In this document: piece by piece, positions 1-12,589 of the stretch
Layout: each line of letters opens with the position of its first letter
Position numbering within the stretch: position 1 is the stretch's first letter
DNA from: Diplolepis rosae
Lineage: Eukaryota; Arthropoda; Insecta; Hymenoptera; Diplolepididae
Direction: 5' to 3'
DNA: 64,000 nucleotides
Assembly (NCBI GenBank): GCA_030998225.1
Contig: JAPYXD010000481.1
Coordinates: 620,001 to 684,000 of the forward strand
The notes under the pieces: model-generated
What the model was told of the DNA's origin: nothing
Databases searched by the model: none
What the model saw: the letters and a program-made list of their open reading frames with translations, nothing else
Translations under genes and position numbers: made by a program

Positions 1-3000
1 AAAAACTCCATGTAAAACACGTGAATCAAAAGGAAAAAAGAATAGATTTCATTCTGAAAGTATGTGTTGGTACAAAAATGAAAAAAAAGAAAATAATGAA
101 TTAATAAACACACAAATGAAAGTAAAATTAGAATAGGCTTTGGAGGTGAAAGGACTTTATGACCCAGGTTCGAGAATAACAGTAATAAATGCAAGATTAC
201 TAAATAATGAACTTATAAAAAATAAGAAAAACTATCACCTAAAAACAATTAGTGGGTGGGGCAAAAATTCCAAAATGCAAAAGAAAAAAAAAATGATGAA
301 ACAATGAATTTAAAGAAAAACAAAAACTCAGATATAAAATGGAAAAATTAAAATACTAAAGTCGATTTGAAAATTGACAATAGATATTAAATAAACTTTA
401 ATGAATTTATAAAGACAAATGAATTCAAGATAGATTTAGATCACTTAAGTGAAAATAGAAAAGAAAAAATACAAATTTTAGTAAATAATTATAAAGATAT
501 TTTTGCTATAGATAAATATGACGTTGGTAAGGTAAAAAATTATGAAGCATTTATCGACTTACAAATTGATAAATATTGTTCTAAAAGACCATATAGATGT
601 TCAATAAATGACAGGAAAGAAATAGAAGAACATGTATCACAACTTTTAAAACATGGCCTGGATGAGGACTCATATAGCCCCTTCGCGGCACCAGTCACAC
701 TGGCCTTCAAAAAAGAAGAAAATAAAAAGAACAGGCTGTGCGTAGACTTTAGAGAGTTAAACAAAATAATTGTTCCACAATCCCAGCCTTTTCCGTTAAT
801 AGAAGACTTAATGGTAAAAACAATAGATTGCAAATATTTCACAACATTGGACGTAAACTCAGCTTTTTGGTCCATTCCCTTGAGAGTTAGAGACAGACAA
901 AAAACGGGATTTGTAACCCAAGGAGGCCACTAACAGTGAACATGTCTCCCCTTCGGTTTAAAGACGTCACCAGCGATCTTTCAAAGAATCTTGGTAAATA
1001 TAATAAAAAAATATAATTTATCTAAATTCTGTGTAAATTACAAAGATGATATAATGATCTTTTCAAAGACATTTGAAGAACACTTAAACCAGATTAGATT
1101 GCTGCTAGACGCAATAAAAGAAGAGGGATTAAAACTAAAATTTACGAAATGCAAATTTGCAAAAAACGAAGTAAAATATTTAGGCCACTTAATAAAAAAT
1201 AACACAATCACACCACAAAAAGATAATTTAAAAGCAATAAAAGATTTCAATACACCAAAAAACAGAAAACAGATAAGACAGTTTCTAGGAAAAATAAATT
1301 TTGAAAGAAAATATGTACCAAAAATCACACAAATTCTTGAGCCTTTACACAATTTGCTCAGAAAGAATGTGAAATTCTATTGGTCAAATGACTGCATAGC
1401 TGCATTCAAAAACATAAAAGAGATTTTGTGTTCAGGACCAATCCTAGCCATATTTAATCCAAAATCAGATATCTTCATATACACAGACGCAAGCATTAAG
1501 GGCCTTTGAGCACTGCTAAAACAACCTCAAGCGGATGGCACAATAAAACCGGTCGCATACTTTTCAAGAAAATTAAACGAAACACAAAAGAAGAAAAAAG
1601 AAATTTTACTAGAATATCTAGCCATTAAAGAAAGTATAAAGTTCTGTCAATATTGGTTAATCGGAAATTTCTTTACAATATACTCTGACCATAGACCTTT
1701 GGAGAACTTAAATGTGAAAAATAGAACAGATGATGAGTTAGGAGATATGATACACTATATATCTCAACATAACTGTACTATTAAATATAATCCCGGAAAA
1801 AATAATGCAGAAGCAGACTTCTTTAGTCGAAATCCGATCTTAGAACCAGATGAAAATTCAGAGGATGTTTTAAAAACAGTAAATAATATTACCATGCAAG
1901 AAATAATAGACGACCAAAAACTAAATAAACAAATAACGGAAAATACACAAAATTTCACAGTGAAAGACGAAATTTATTACCGAAAATTAAAAAACAAGAG
2001 AAAAATTGTGCTGAGTGAAGAATACAGCAAAACCTTGATAAAACGCATCCATGAAAAATTCTGCCACATTGGAATTAACCAGACTACACTTAAAATAAAA
2101 CCATTTTACACCGCACCAAATTTGGCCAAAAACATACAACATATATGTAAAAATTGCGAAATTTGTATTAAAAACAAAACAAGACTAAACAGAAAATACG
2201 GACTTATGTCACACCTAGGACCAGCAGAGAGGCCTTTCCAAATAATGTCATTGGATACCATCGGTAGATTTGGTGGACAAAGATCGACGAAAAGGTATTT
2301 ACACCTACTAGAAGATCACTTTACTAGATACGCCTATATTTTATGTTCAAAAAATCAAAACGCATCTGATTTTATAAAATTAATTAAAAAAATACCAGAG
2401 GAAGAGAAAATAGGAACAATACTCTCGGACCAATATCCGGGAATAAATTCCAAAGAGCTCAAAAACTATCTTAAAACAAGAAACATACAATTGATTTTCA
2501 CAGCCGTAGACGCACCGTTTTCAAACGGGCTGAACGAAAGATTAAACCAAACATTAGTCAAAAAAATAAGATGCACATTAAATAAAAACACAAGAAAAAA
2601 ATCATGGGCCACAATAGCAGAAGAATGCAGAAAAAAATATAACGAAACGGACCATTCAGTTACAGGTTTTTCACCCGAATATTTGCTAAATGGAAAATCC
2701 ACAGATCTACTGCGACCAAAATTAACAAAAAACAACAGAAGAAATTTGGAAGAAGACAGAAACCTTGCGCTACTCCGAACTCGTAAATCAAACGAGTATA
2801 ACAAATCTTTGTATGATAAAAATAGAATAGATTATAAATTCAAAGAGGGCGACAATGTGTACGTGGAAAATAAAAACAAGCTGAACAGAAGAAAAATGGA
2901 CGAGATTAGAGTCGGTCCCTTCAAGATAGAGAAAAAAATATCGGACTCGATCTTTAAGATAAAGACAGATAACAAAAAAAGTTCAATAGGTTTATACCAT

Positions 3001-3027
3001 GCCACAAAGCTTATTCCAGTAGACTAG
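1..3027 (+). pseudogene. Ty3/Gypsy gag-pol, broken
   Basis: Remnant of a Gypsy-type polyprotein cut by the window edge. A decayed zinc knuckle (H-x4-C half kept, second Cys replaced by Arg) lies near 20-80. An aspartic-protease-like motif LYDPGSRITVIN at 158-193 has Pro where active proteases have Ser or Thr. Reverse transcriptase runs from about 421, with the YKDD box near 1036-1047, RNase H to about 1800, and integrase with its HHCC finger at about 2050-2180 and D-D-E region to about 2560. RT to integrase is a single frame broken by three stops: 931-933, 937-939 and 1507-1509. The protease is in another frame, so at least one indel separates it from RT. Integrase and the C-terminus (1699-3027) are still open. 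Seen: motifs, stops, frame. Known: Gypsy pol order PR-RT-RH-IN. Inferred: a dead copy. Confidence 0.9.
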
Positions 3028-3065
3028 TCAATATGACATTAATTTACATGAAAATTAATGTTTTA

Positions 3066-3076
3066 AAGGGGAGAGA
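3066..3076 (+). other. polypurine tract of the Gypsy element
   Basis: AAAGGGGAGAGA-type purine run directly before the TGTAAG that opens the 3' LTR and 39 bases after the pol stop. It would prime plus-strand DNA synthesis in a living element. Confidence 0.7.
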
Positions 3077-4360
3077 TGTAAGTTTTGTGCGCATGATCCT
3101 AGACTACGAGTAAGTGACCACCTCGTGACGATAACAGCTGATAGAGAACACGAGACTTATGAAGAGAGGAGAGTAGAGAGAAAATACTACACGAGCTTTG
3201 ACTCGAAATATAAAATAATCTACTAAGTTTATAATTAATAAAAGTTTGTAAGATAAACTAATGATATAAAAAAACTAGTCGACAATAATAATTAAGAGTG
3301 TTGAATCTTTTAAGGTGTTAAGGGGGGCGCCCTATCCAGCATTTTCAAAAAATCGATTTTTTTTTGTTTTCATTAATCGATTGGGTCATGTCTCGAAAGT
3401 ATATTCTCAAAATATTATGACTCAACTCTGAATATTGTGACACCCACAGTTCGGGCGCGCTGTGGCCGCTGTGGGTACGATTTGGCGCGCGATGCACAGC
3501 AAATGTTTCTCGCTCTTTTTATGCTTGTTAGACCCTTCTAATTGTTCCTTTCAGAACGCTATTCTTTATCGACAGAGGATAAATGCGTTATACTTTATCT
3601 CTCTTTATCGGCAGAGAACAAATTTAACCTAACCCTTATTTAAACTTTAAATCGATTTTTCTCAAAACTATGTTTTCCAAATTGCGGTACACGATTGTGA
3701 AAAAACTACTAAACCGATTTTCGATTTCTAAAAAGTTTTTTGTAAATTATTATATAAACGAGTGCATGAATGTCTGAAATTATAAAAAAAAAAAATTTTA
3801 TACACTTTTTAGCCACATTTAGCAGCCAAAAATGACGAAAAAAAGCACTTTTTTTTCAAGACGTGATTTCAATATTTTGAAATCAAATTTTTTGGAGTTG
3901 CTGACATTCATGCACTCGGGGGAAGCCTGCTGAATAATAAAAAAATTGGGTTGCATGTTTCAGATGAAAACTTTAGGCTCCACGATGTACCGCGAAAAAT
4001 CCGTCCGCCGCGACACGCCACATGCGATCATCAAAAAGTCCGCCATTTTTTTATTTTAGTTCTTGAAAAAATGCTTTTTTTGTATTTCAAACATGTCTTT
4101 AAATATATGCAAAAAATTATTCGTGTGTGTTTTTATTTTCCGAGTGAAAAAAATCCCAAAAAATGACCACTTTTTGACGAGCTGGATAGGGCGCCCCCCT
4201 TAAAGAGATACGTGAAGCAATAGCTTTGATTGTTGATTCTCTTTATTTTAGGTTAGTACAAAACGTGCTCACTTTGTAAATATTGCAATTATGTAAGTAA
4301 ACTAATAAAACTCTTTATTTTAGACGAATCTAATCGTGTTGCTTCCACTGATTATTTACA
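3077..4360 (+). repeat. 3' LTR of the Gypsy element, split by a TTAA element
   Basis: The LTR starts TGTAAG after the purine tract and appears to end TTACA at 4360, giving TG...CA ends. Without the 886-bp insert at 3318-4203 it is about 400 bp. The part after the insert carries AATAAA-like polyadenylation words (about 4302-4320). The 5' LTR lies outside the window, so the right edge rests on the TG/CA ends only. Confidence 0.65.
3318..4203. mobile_element. TTAA-flanked inverted-repeat element (piggyBac-type MITE), copy 1
   Basis: Perfect terminal inverted repeats of 23 bases including the TTAA: 3318-3340 (TTAAGGGGGGCGCCCTATCC then AGC) and 4181-4203. Duplicated TTAA at both ends is the signature of piggyBac-superfamily insertion. 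The interior has no transposase. It sits inside the Gypsy LTR, so it is younger than that element. Terminal GGGGGG is shared with the TTAA element at 58.5 kb, but the rest differs. Confidence 0.8.
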
Positions 4361-4988
4361 ATCCTTATATATATATATCTGTTTCCTCCATATGAATATC
4401 TGGGTGCCAGTAACCAATCTGGTATCGATATTCATACCTCTCATTCCTTAAACTATCCCTGAGTTTTTAAACAATCTGGTGTGCTCCTTTATGTGATGAG
4501 CAATTTTGTTTAAACTCTCACTTCCCTTCTTCCAATTTTGAATAACTCCCCTAGGTTTAAAAAGAAATTTTTCATTCATTCGGACGGTTAAATCTATAAA
4601 ATTTTGTTCCTGAGTTATTAGAGTGAAAACTCTAGACTCGAAAACCATCTTTGTAAATTGTTCTTCAAACAATTTACAAACTTGTGTGACCTTAGATGTC
4701 ACACAAACATGTAGAAACTGGATCAAATTGTTCGCATGAACCTGCTACTTTTCTCAAGTATCACATTCCTTTAATTGCGGAATTCGATTAAGAAAATTTA
4801 ATGAATCAATTTTGAATACTTAATTCAGTTTTGAACAAAATACTACTCAGGTCCGTATTGCACGAATGAATTCAATTCTTGGAAATACAATTTGCATTTA
4901 TGAATAATAACAATTAAATTTAGTTGTGTTTTATGTTCAAAAAATGACACTTAAAAACTTGGATATAAATTTTTTCAAGTAGAAACTA
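4361..4988. other. no gene; one hAT-foldback fragment
   Basis: AT-rich. About 4700-4775 (around GTAGAAACTGGATCAAATTG and the following CAAGTATCACATTCCTT) matches the loop side of the foldback at 20477-22386 and its copy at 29404. The open frame on the minus strand at 4448-4726 resembles nothing I know. Confidence 0.45.
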
Positions 4989-5410
4989 TTGGGTTGTCCC
5001 AGAAGTAATTGCCAATTTTTTCATACAAATTAAACACATTTTTTTAAATACAATGAATGAACTTTAATCAATGATATATTTTCCATTTTGTTCGATGACC
5101 TTTTGTCATCATATTGGTAACTTCATGATTCCACGCTCATATAACTTCTGCTGTTTATCGGCAATAAAATGAACCAAGTGCGATTTCACAGTTTCATCTT
5201 CATTGAAAGTTTTATCATTCAAGGAGTTTTGCAAAGATCAAAATAAATAGTAATCTGATGGTGCAAGGTCGGGGCTATATGGTGGATGTAACATCACTTC
5301 CCAACCAAGCCTTAATAATTTTTGGCGAGTGGCTAAAGATGTGTGTGATGTAGCGTTGCCATGATGAAAAATTACACCTTTACGATTGACCAATTGGGAA
5401 TTCGCATGCA
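4989..5410 (-). pseudogene. mariner transposase C-terminus, truncated
   Basis: Minus-strand end of a Tc1/mariner element. The terminal repeat TTGGGTTGTCCCAGAAGTAA begins at 4989 right after a TA. On the minus strand the frame reads through FHHGNATSHT...HPPYSPDLAPSDYY. The spacing between the two catalytic positions is 34, matching mariner DD34D. The second catalytic Asp (normally in HDNA) is Gly here (HGNA), and two stops follow downstream. The N-terminal two thirds and the other terminal repeat are missing. This is an inactive fragment. Confidence 0.85.
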
Positions 5411-5673
5411 AAAAAATTATGCCATTTCATATATGCAATCCAAAGTTTATGTTACATAAAAAAAAATTATGACGTTTTTTTTATTCATTAATTGTTGATT
5501 TGCGATCGATTCAAAGATAATGAGCGCTTGAAATGGATCGCTTTGGCGGTCAAGCGTCTCTGATTGGTTCTTGAAACTGTGACGTCATATCGTTGTGTTT
5601 TCGTATAGGCAACATGCAAAACAAGTGCAAGTGAAGTTCTAAATAATTAGAAAACTGGTTTGTTTATTAAAAA

Positions 5674-5813
5674 ATGCCTCCTAAAGTGGATAGTGGCTTC
5701 GTAACAGCGGACTCGGGAAATCTTCCAAAAATTTCTATGTTTATGGTGTTGGAATATTTTACACCTAACTCTAAATATGCCGTACCAGAAATCCGTGGTG
5801 TGAATGCCACTTT
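5674..5813 (+). CDS. possible first coding exon, SWIM/YqaJ-type protein
   Basis: An ATG at 5674 opens 46 codons beginning MPPKVDSGFVTADSGNLPK and including YAVPEIRGVNATL, then a strong donor (TTT|GTAAGT at 5814). The layout (short acidic start, 'LP' turn, then an 'EIRGV' block) reminds me of the N-terminus of insect proteins with SWIM zinc fingers and YqaJ-like nuclease domains, many of them transposon-related. No later exon was found within the next 2 kb. Function not assigned; the family call is from memory of general resemblance. Confidence 0.3.
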
Positions 5814-8326
5814 GTAAGTAAAATTTACAAATTATAATCATTATTCTACTCTGTCAATTTAAATAAAAGAAAAAACTACTAATAGATGATAATAAAAAAT
5901 CACTCATATACATGGAAAAAAATAGTTAAAGTAATTTTACTCAACTTCCGATAAAATTTGGGACATATGGACAAGTTGGAAGTTATTTAGTATCATTATA
6001 ATTATTTGTGATATATTAAATGTTCAAAAATAAATCAAAGTTAAGTAAAATTCAGAAGTGTAGGGTGAAGTATGAAAGCGTGCATTAAAATTTTTTAAAT
6101 ATATATATTATTACTCGTAGTATAATTATAAAAAACCAATCTTTTATAAAATCACAAAAATAGTAGAGCTTTCCGTTCATTCTACTCTACGCTTCAATTG
6201 AGAATTGAGTAAACCGTGAATCGCAAGATTTATTCCACCAGCTATATCTATTCACGCAGGAACGAATGAAAGTAATCTGCGCCTTGGTCACACATAAAAT
6301 ATTTTTAATTTGAAAAACCTGTTGAATTTTCAGCATACAGATGTTCCAAGTTATTATATTTAATAATCAAAATCAATTAAACACATACAAAATACACTTA
6401 CAGTTTATTTTAGTACTCTCTACATCCAAAATAGTGGATTAAACTTATAAACTAATGATTTTAAAAATTCATCGTACTGCAGTCGTCCTTGATTGCGTTT
6501 CGTCTGTTCGTCACGAAGCTTTCGTACATGCTCCGCAGTGTTAACCACTATTTCTTTTTATGATTATCCACTAGTTTATATAATTTATTCAAAAGTTTCA
6601 CAGAATCTAGTTATATAAATTCTGTAAGTTTAATAAATTCGTAATACAAAATTTTTTTTACATTAATTTATAATTACTTCTTCCTTTTTCACTTAAGCTT
6701 TTTAAATTAAATTCATTTCATGAAAATTTAAACAACAAAAGTCTTGATAAGTGTATTACATAAAATTTGAAAAATCTACACAGGATTTAGATTGCACATA
6801 GATTTTTTAAGGACAATAATAATTTGGAAATCGCAATTGTAAAATCCATATTTTGAAAATATACAACACAGAAAATAAAAAAAACCTTCTTTTAAATGTT
6901 TTTACACAAGATGCTTTTTGATAATAATGCAATTTTTTAATGTACCTTTCAAACTTTAGTTTCATTAAATTTCATACCTAGTTATAATAAAAATGTATAC
7001 TAAATATTAATTAATAATTTTATTATATATATCAACAATCATAATTATAATAATTTATTAATTAATTATATTAATTTAAAAAAATATTTTATGAATAATT
7101 TATGAAAAAAGTTGATTTATTTTTACTTGAGTAGGGCTCAAATACTTTATTGACGATATTTACTCTCACAAGCTCTGAATAACTCTTGCAGTCACTATAT
7201 AAGAAAGTTCCAAGTTTTATGTCTCAGAATTGTAAGCGACCGTGAATGTGATTCGACGAAAGCGTATCGTACTATATATAAGTATATTTATTAGGTTTAT
7301 ATATATAAGGTTATATGTTTAAGTGTATTCGTGATTTAAAATATGATTGGCTGCGACTGAATGGTGTGAATGTATTTGTATGTTGTTTATGTATGTACCG
7401 GATGACTATTGGTAGGCTCGAGGTAAGAATTTTTTTTATTCAAGAGAACCATACCATTGCCGGTTGAAATAATACGCCCGAAGCTCATTTTACTCAAGAC
7501 GTAAACGAAAACATTTTCACGAATTTAGATGCCCTCACCGGTTACGTAATTTCATGCCAGCGCTTGCTTAAAGTAAATAATCGAAATTAAATAAGATTAT
7601 TTCGTGAATCCAATAGCGTAATTATTATATAAAGTAATAAGGTAAAATATGTATGTAGAGATTAAATGGAATTGCGACTTTTTATTTTAGTTTAGACTGG
7701 ACCGTCTCATTACACGGAGGAAAATGAGAATTTCGGTTTTAGAAAGACTGACCAACTTTTTAAAAAAGTGCTATTAAACTACACGGAGAGAAATAACTGG
7801 TTCCATGCACTCGAAAGAGACCAGTGTTTGGCAATTGTGGCTGTTCAAATATTTGATCTTATAAACTCGAGTAATAAATGCTTAAAATTCATGCGAGCTG
7901 TGCACAGTAATCTACAAAGACAAAATACTATGTATTCACATAAAAAGTATGTGACATTACAACATTTACTACTCATGCGACTTATAGTAGATACTAGATG
8001 GGCCAAAGGTGCCAAACGCTTGTATTTCCTTAAACTTCTTAGACTTCTTATATGGAGAAATTCTAGTATAAGACATACGCCTTGGGAACACTTGAGATTC
8101 ACGTGCGCCGCACGTGAAGCTGAAGCGTTTGGAATATGAAGAAAGCCATGCATCATATACTCAGCGTTCATGTGTTCGAGTTCCGAGTCGCTATTGCTAC
8201 ACGCACGAATATTTATTATATAATAGGTATATTATATATATTATGTATTATATAATATGTAGAGGAAGAACGTTGTCTAGTGTCAAACATTTGAATTTGC
8301 GTGTTTCACAATCGTCATTTGACATG
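5814..8326. other. no gene recognised, AT-rich
   Basis: Very AT-rich with short TA runs. Overlapping open frames on both strands at 7768-8171 have no recognisable domain and no start or splice context; I regard them as chance. Confidence 0.5.
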
Positions 8327-8786
8327 CACGGAAAAAACAGTATAGCTGTTCGACCTATACCGGTATATAGTGTCTCGACCCATGCGGTATAGGTGAGACA
8401 ACTATACTGGTTTGCCGCGCGACCTATACATTTCTTCGCATGCATGCGACTCTAACCTTGAAATGAGAAAGAAATGTCATTTTTTCGAGGCGTTTTTTCG
8501 AAGCGTTTGTCGACTTGTTTGGAGCATTTTTTCATTCTTTGAAAGATAATTTTTGCGTATCGCGTATTGTTTTATCACACGCAAAAATTCACAAGAGCGA
8601 TAACGATGGCATAATATTTTGTTTACGATCGCTATACATGGTATTGTGATATCAACGAACTTGTATAGCTGTCTCACCTATACTCGTATAGTTCTGAGGA
8701 CCATACCGTGGCATTGGTCTGATAGCAATATTTTCTGGTTCTGAGGACCAAAATATAGTTCTCTTTGCTATACTGTTTTTTCAGTG
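8327..8786. mobile_element. small inverted-repeat element (MITE-like)
   Basis: Ends CACGGAAAAAACAGTATAGC at 8327 and its inverted partner (CACTGAAAAAACAGTATAGC on the minus strand) ending at 8786. The interior holds repeated TATAG...CTATA words and two copies of GTTCTGAGGACCA. No clear target duplication and no coding sequence. Confidence 0.5.
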
Positions 8787-8929
8787 TGTGTGTAACACTT
8801 TGTGACTTCCATGTGCATGGCACGAATATAAATTCTGTTCCTAGATATTTTAGCAAACATAAGAAATGAAAATGACTCCTAAATATATTGACAAACATTT
8901 GATATACTATCAGGATTAAGTAGGTGTAT

Positions 8930-9900
8930 TAAGCTGGAACAACACAGTTGTCATATCAAGTTTTAATCTATGCCACAATTTAGGGCTCATTTAAGGCTAA
9001 TTTAATGCCCTATTCCGAAATTTAATGCTCACATATTTTTCATAAAAAAATATGTTTGCGCTAGCTTAACGTTAAGCTGGCACCACACACCATAAAACAC
9101 GTTAAAAAAATTATTGAGCCAATTCGTTTATATACCATAATTTAAGGCTCATTTAAGGCTCTCGAAATATCATGGACCAGAAGTCGTAACATTTTTTTTC
9201 AATATATGTGTGGTGCTAGCTTAACGTTATGATATATTCGAAAATCAATTGCAAAAACTGATTAAGGTAATTCATTCTCATAGCATAATTTAAGGCTCAT
9301 TTAAGGCTCTCGAAATACCATGAACCGGAATTCGTAACATTTTTTTATTTTTTTAACACATGTGTTGTGCTAGCTTAATACTATGAAATATTCGAAAATT
9401 AATAGGAAAAACTGGTTAAGGTAATTCATTCTCATAGCATAATTTAAGGCTCATTTAAGGCTTTCGAAATACCATGAACCGGAAGTCGTAACTTTTTTTT
9501 TAACATATGTGTTGTGCTAACTTAACGTTATGAAATATTCGAAAATCAATTACAAAAACTGATTGAGACAGTTCATTCTCATAGCATAATTTAAGGGTCA
9601 TTTAAGGCTTTCGAAATACCATGAACCGGAAGTCGTAACATTTTTTTATTTTTTTAACACATGTGTTGTGCTAGCTTAATACTATGAAATATTCGAAAAT
9701 CAATAGAAAAAACTGATTAAGGCAATTCATTCTTATAGCATAATTTAAGGCTCATTTAAGGCTCTCGAAATATCATGCACCGGAAGTCGTAACATTTTTT
9801 TATTTTTTGTAAATATGTATTTGCTAACTTAACATTATAAAGTATTCGAAAATCAATTGAACAAACTGATTAAGGCAATTCATTCTCATAGCATAATTGA
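8930..9900. repeat. ~150-bp tandem repeat array, about six units
   Basis: The word ATAATTTAAGGCTCATTTAA recurs at 9137, 9285, 9439, 9586 and 9740, with a decayed first unit near 8975 and a decayed last one at 9893. Spacing is 148, 154, 147, 154 and 153 bases; the near-alternation suggests growth as a dimer. Each unit also has a TAACATTTTTTT...GTGTTGTGCTAGCTTAA block. No coding capacity. Confidence 0.8.
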
Positions 9901-10991
9901 AAAGCATATTTGAAAATTATACTTCCAAACAAATTCTCAAGTTCATAAAAATGAACTTATTTTGGAAAATATGCATATAAGGGAAAATTGTTTCGAAAGA
10001 CATTTATTATGCTCGCTCAGCGAAAATCAGCACAACTTTTATTTCTTCGAATTTCACATTTTTGATCATTTTTAATTATTTTTTGGATTACTTTTTTTTG
10101 GATAAAAATTTTAATTTTAGTGTTTCTTATTACAACACAAAACTGTGTATACAAGTTTTCCTTTTTCAAAAAAACAAAATGGCAGTGCCGAGATTTTTTT
10201 TTTCAAAATTTTATTTTCCTCAAAAACGGTTTTTTATATCATAATATAGTTTACGGCATGTTCTTTCATATATTAAGGGCTACCTAGCATAACTTTTATA
10301 CCTCGAAATAATAAAACGACGTTGTTGGTAAAAAAAAATCGTTTTTTGGTATTTTGGCTCTAGTTTTTATGTTTTCGAAAATATTTTCTGGCACAATGCA
10401 GCAAAAATTTGGGGCTCTGAAAAATACACAAAAACCAATTTACAGAAATAACGAAAAAGTTTGCAAAAAGATGATTTTTATTCAAAGTTGTCTCTGCATG
10501 GCCATGCAGGGGTGCGATTTGATATTGAGGGTTGGAGCCCGAAAATCGATATATAGACATTTCCAAAGTGCCCAAAAAAACCTTAAGTTCTGGAACACTT
10601 ATAATTTTTTGAGGACTCATGTTTTAGAAAGAGGGTTGTTTTTTAGGCATAGAGGTGATTTTTGGGAATTCAATTGTTTATAAAAATGTACTATATTGTT
10701 ATTACAAGAAAAACAACGAAATGTGTGCTATAACTTTTTTGAAAGCTTGTACTCTTTCGCGCATTTCAAGTGCAAGGGTTTCATTTTATATTCAAAACTG
10801 CTTTTACAGTGAGCTGTTAGAAAAAGAAAAATTTTTCCGAGTGCCAAACTTAAAAAAATTATATCTCGAAATTTTCAAGTATCACATTAAAAAAAAAAAA
10901 AACGTGTCGATTATTTTCGAAGTAAAAAGGCAAAAAAAAAATGTTTCGTCGAAAAAAAATTTTGACTAAAGCTCCCATGAAATGACCCATA
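9901..10991. other. no gene; dispersed copy of the 14-kb hairpin arm
   Basis: AT-rich. 10455-10605 (around CATGGCCATGCAGGGGTGC and GGGTTGGAGC) is a diverged copy of the arm sequence of the inverted repeat at 13669-14779. The open frames at 10354-10683 simply run across this repeat and are not called as genes. Confidence 0.55.
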
Positions 10992-12344
10992 TAGGGGAGA
11001 AGCGGCGAAATTGGCGCACCTAATAGAAAGTGCGAGTTTAAAAAGAAAGTATATGACTAAAAATTATGAAAAAATATTTATTTAATAGCTGGATATCTTT
11101 TCTATACTTTCCAATGGATAAAAATTGCATTGAAAATTATTAAAGCAGGTTTTTATTCAGATTTCCGAAGGACTGCACCTGCGTCAATTTACCCGCCATG
11201 TCGGGTAAATTGACGCACTAATATTATAATCTTCTCTTGCCACGTATTAGTTATATTTTCATAGATTTAGAATTACATCTCAGTAGCAAAGGTTGATGAA
11301 AAGAGGTAGTTATAATTTGAAACTAAATTTGAGATAGTATATCAAGATATGTGAAGTTTTTTATACCTTTATTCACATAAACCAGCCAAAGTTAAAATAT
11401 ATTTTATATTTGTACAATAAAATACTGGCAATTGTGGATATTTAAGTGAATATTCAAATTGAAATAATTTTTATAGAGAATTATTTGAATTTGTAATCAG
11501 AAGTATATACAATTATTAACTTTAGAAGACTTATAAATAATAGAAACAATCAATCAAAAATACAAATTTTTTACTTACATTGCTTTCACATCTTAAAATC
11601 CAGAAAACTTTCAAAACACTGTCAGACTGCAAATTAATTATTAAAAATCGATTTTAAAATTCCTTAATACCTCAAACTTAAAAAAAAAATCTAACCACTG
11701 ATTGTTCAAATGAATATAACCTTACAAAGTCGTTACATCAGTTTTGCGAACCACTTTACCTCCCATATCACAAAAAATCTTAAGAAAAAGATTAGCAGAA
11801 AAGTCCAGCAACATTCAAATGTATATATCTATATATTAATAATTGTGTACTTATTATCTTCTTTATGTTTTCAATCATAAACATCCGAGCACTTGACTTC
11901 AGTCACCGGTTTCCAGAAACACAACACGTGTGCCAACTTCGCCTCTGATTTTAATCTCGTATGCGCCAATTTTGCCGCAAGTGTATCGTTCATTAATTAA
12001 ATACTTTTTACGTAAAATGCTTGTTTTTTCATACAAATATTCTATCCTAATCGTAAGATTAAATATCAAAGATTATAAAATCGTTGCATTAATCTAATTC
12101 ACCTTGAATTACTATTATTTAACGATTTAACTCAATGGCTTCGAACATAACCATTATGCCAAAAAACGATTAATCGCAATAAAACTGTATTAAGAAATTA
12201 GATTTTTATAATGTTTTCTATCAAATACATATCATACAAGAATGCACACGATAGAACTATTTTTATTTTTTGTTATGTTATCATTTTCTGAAAAATAGGG
12301 TGCGCCAATTTAGACGACGCGCCAATTTCGCCGCTTCTCCCCTA
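10992..12344. mobile_element. TA-flanked terminal-inverted-repeat element
   Basis: Perfect 24-base inverted repeats GGGGAGAAGCGGCGAAATTG(GCGC) at 10994-11017 and 12319-12342, each bordered by TA, which suggests a Tc1/mariner-type duplication. The 1.3-kb interior has no transposase but repeats the end motif: a GCGTCAATTTACCC / GGGTAAATTGACGC hairpin at about 11183-11218 and GCGCCAATTTTGCCGC at about 11961. Non-autonomous. Confidence 0.75.
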
Positions 12345-12499
12345 CATATTTATAATATCTATTGTCTTTGGTCACATAAATAAAGCTCAATTCGAAGCTC
12401 TTCTGATATCATGAGCTGTAAGTCCTATAATACTATCATTATAACTATTTTTATGTTTCTACATGTATGCAACCAAAATACATAAAATTTTATTTTCAA

Positions 12500-12575
12500 A
12501 TTTTTGGAAATGTCAGAGAAAATTAAAACAGACATAGATAGACTACTTTTGGTTTTAAAAATGCAAAAAAGTTCA
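12500..12575. repeat. fragment of the hAT-like foldback arm
   Basis: The stretch with GACATAGATAGACTACTTTT and the TTGGTTTT that follows matches the arm/loop junction of the foldbacks at 20477-22386 and 29404-30602. It abuts the transposase relic that starts at about 12590. Confidence 0.5.
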
Positions 12576-12589
12576 GTTTCAGAAAAATT

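Noticed and set aside
7768..8171. Overlapping ORFs on both strands
   Set aside because: No domain, no splice or start context, mirror frames of the same AT-rich DNA.
8160..8200. TTCGAGTTCC as a tRNA B box
   Set aside because: No matching acceptor stem, anticodon stem or A box could be placed around it.
8930..9900. CRISPR-like spacing of repeats
   Set aside because: Units are ~150 bp and similar along their whole length; there are no short direct repeats with unique spacers and no cas genes, and the genome is eukaryotic.
10354..10683. 109-codon ORF
   Set aside because: Runs across a dispersed repeat that recurs in the hairpin at 13.7-14.8 kb.
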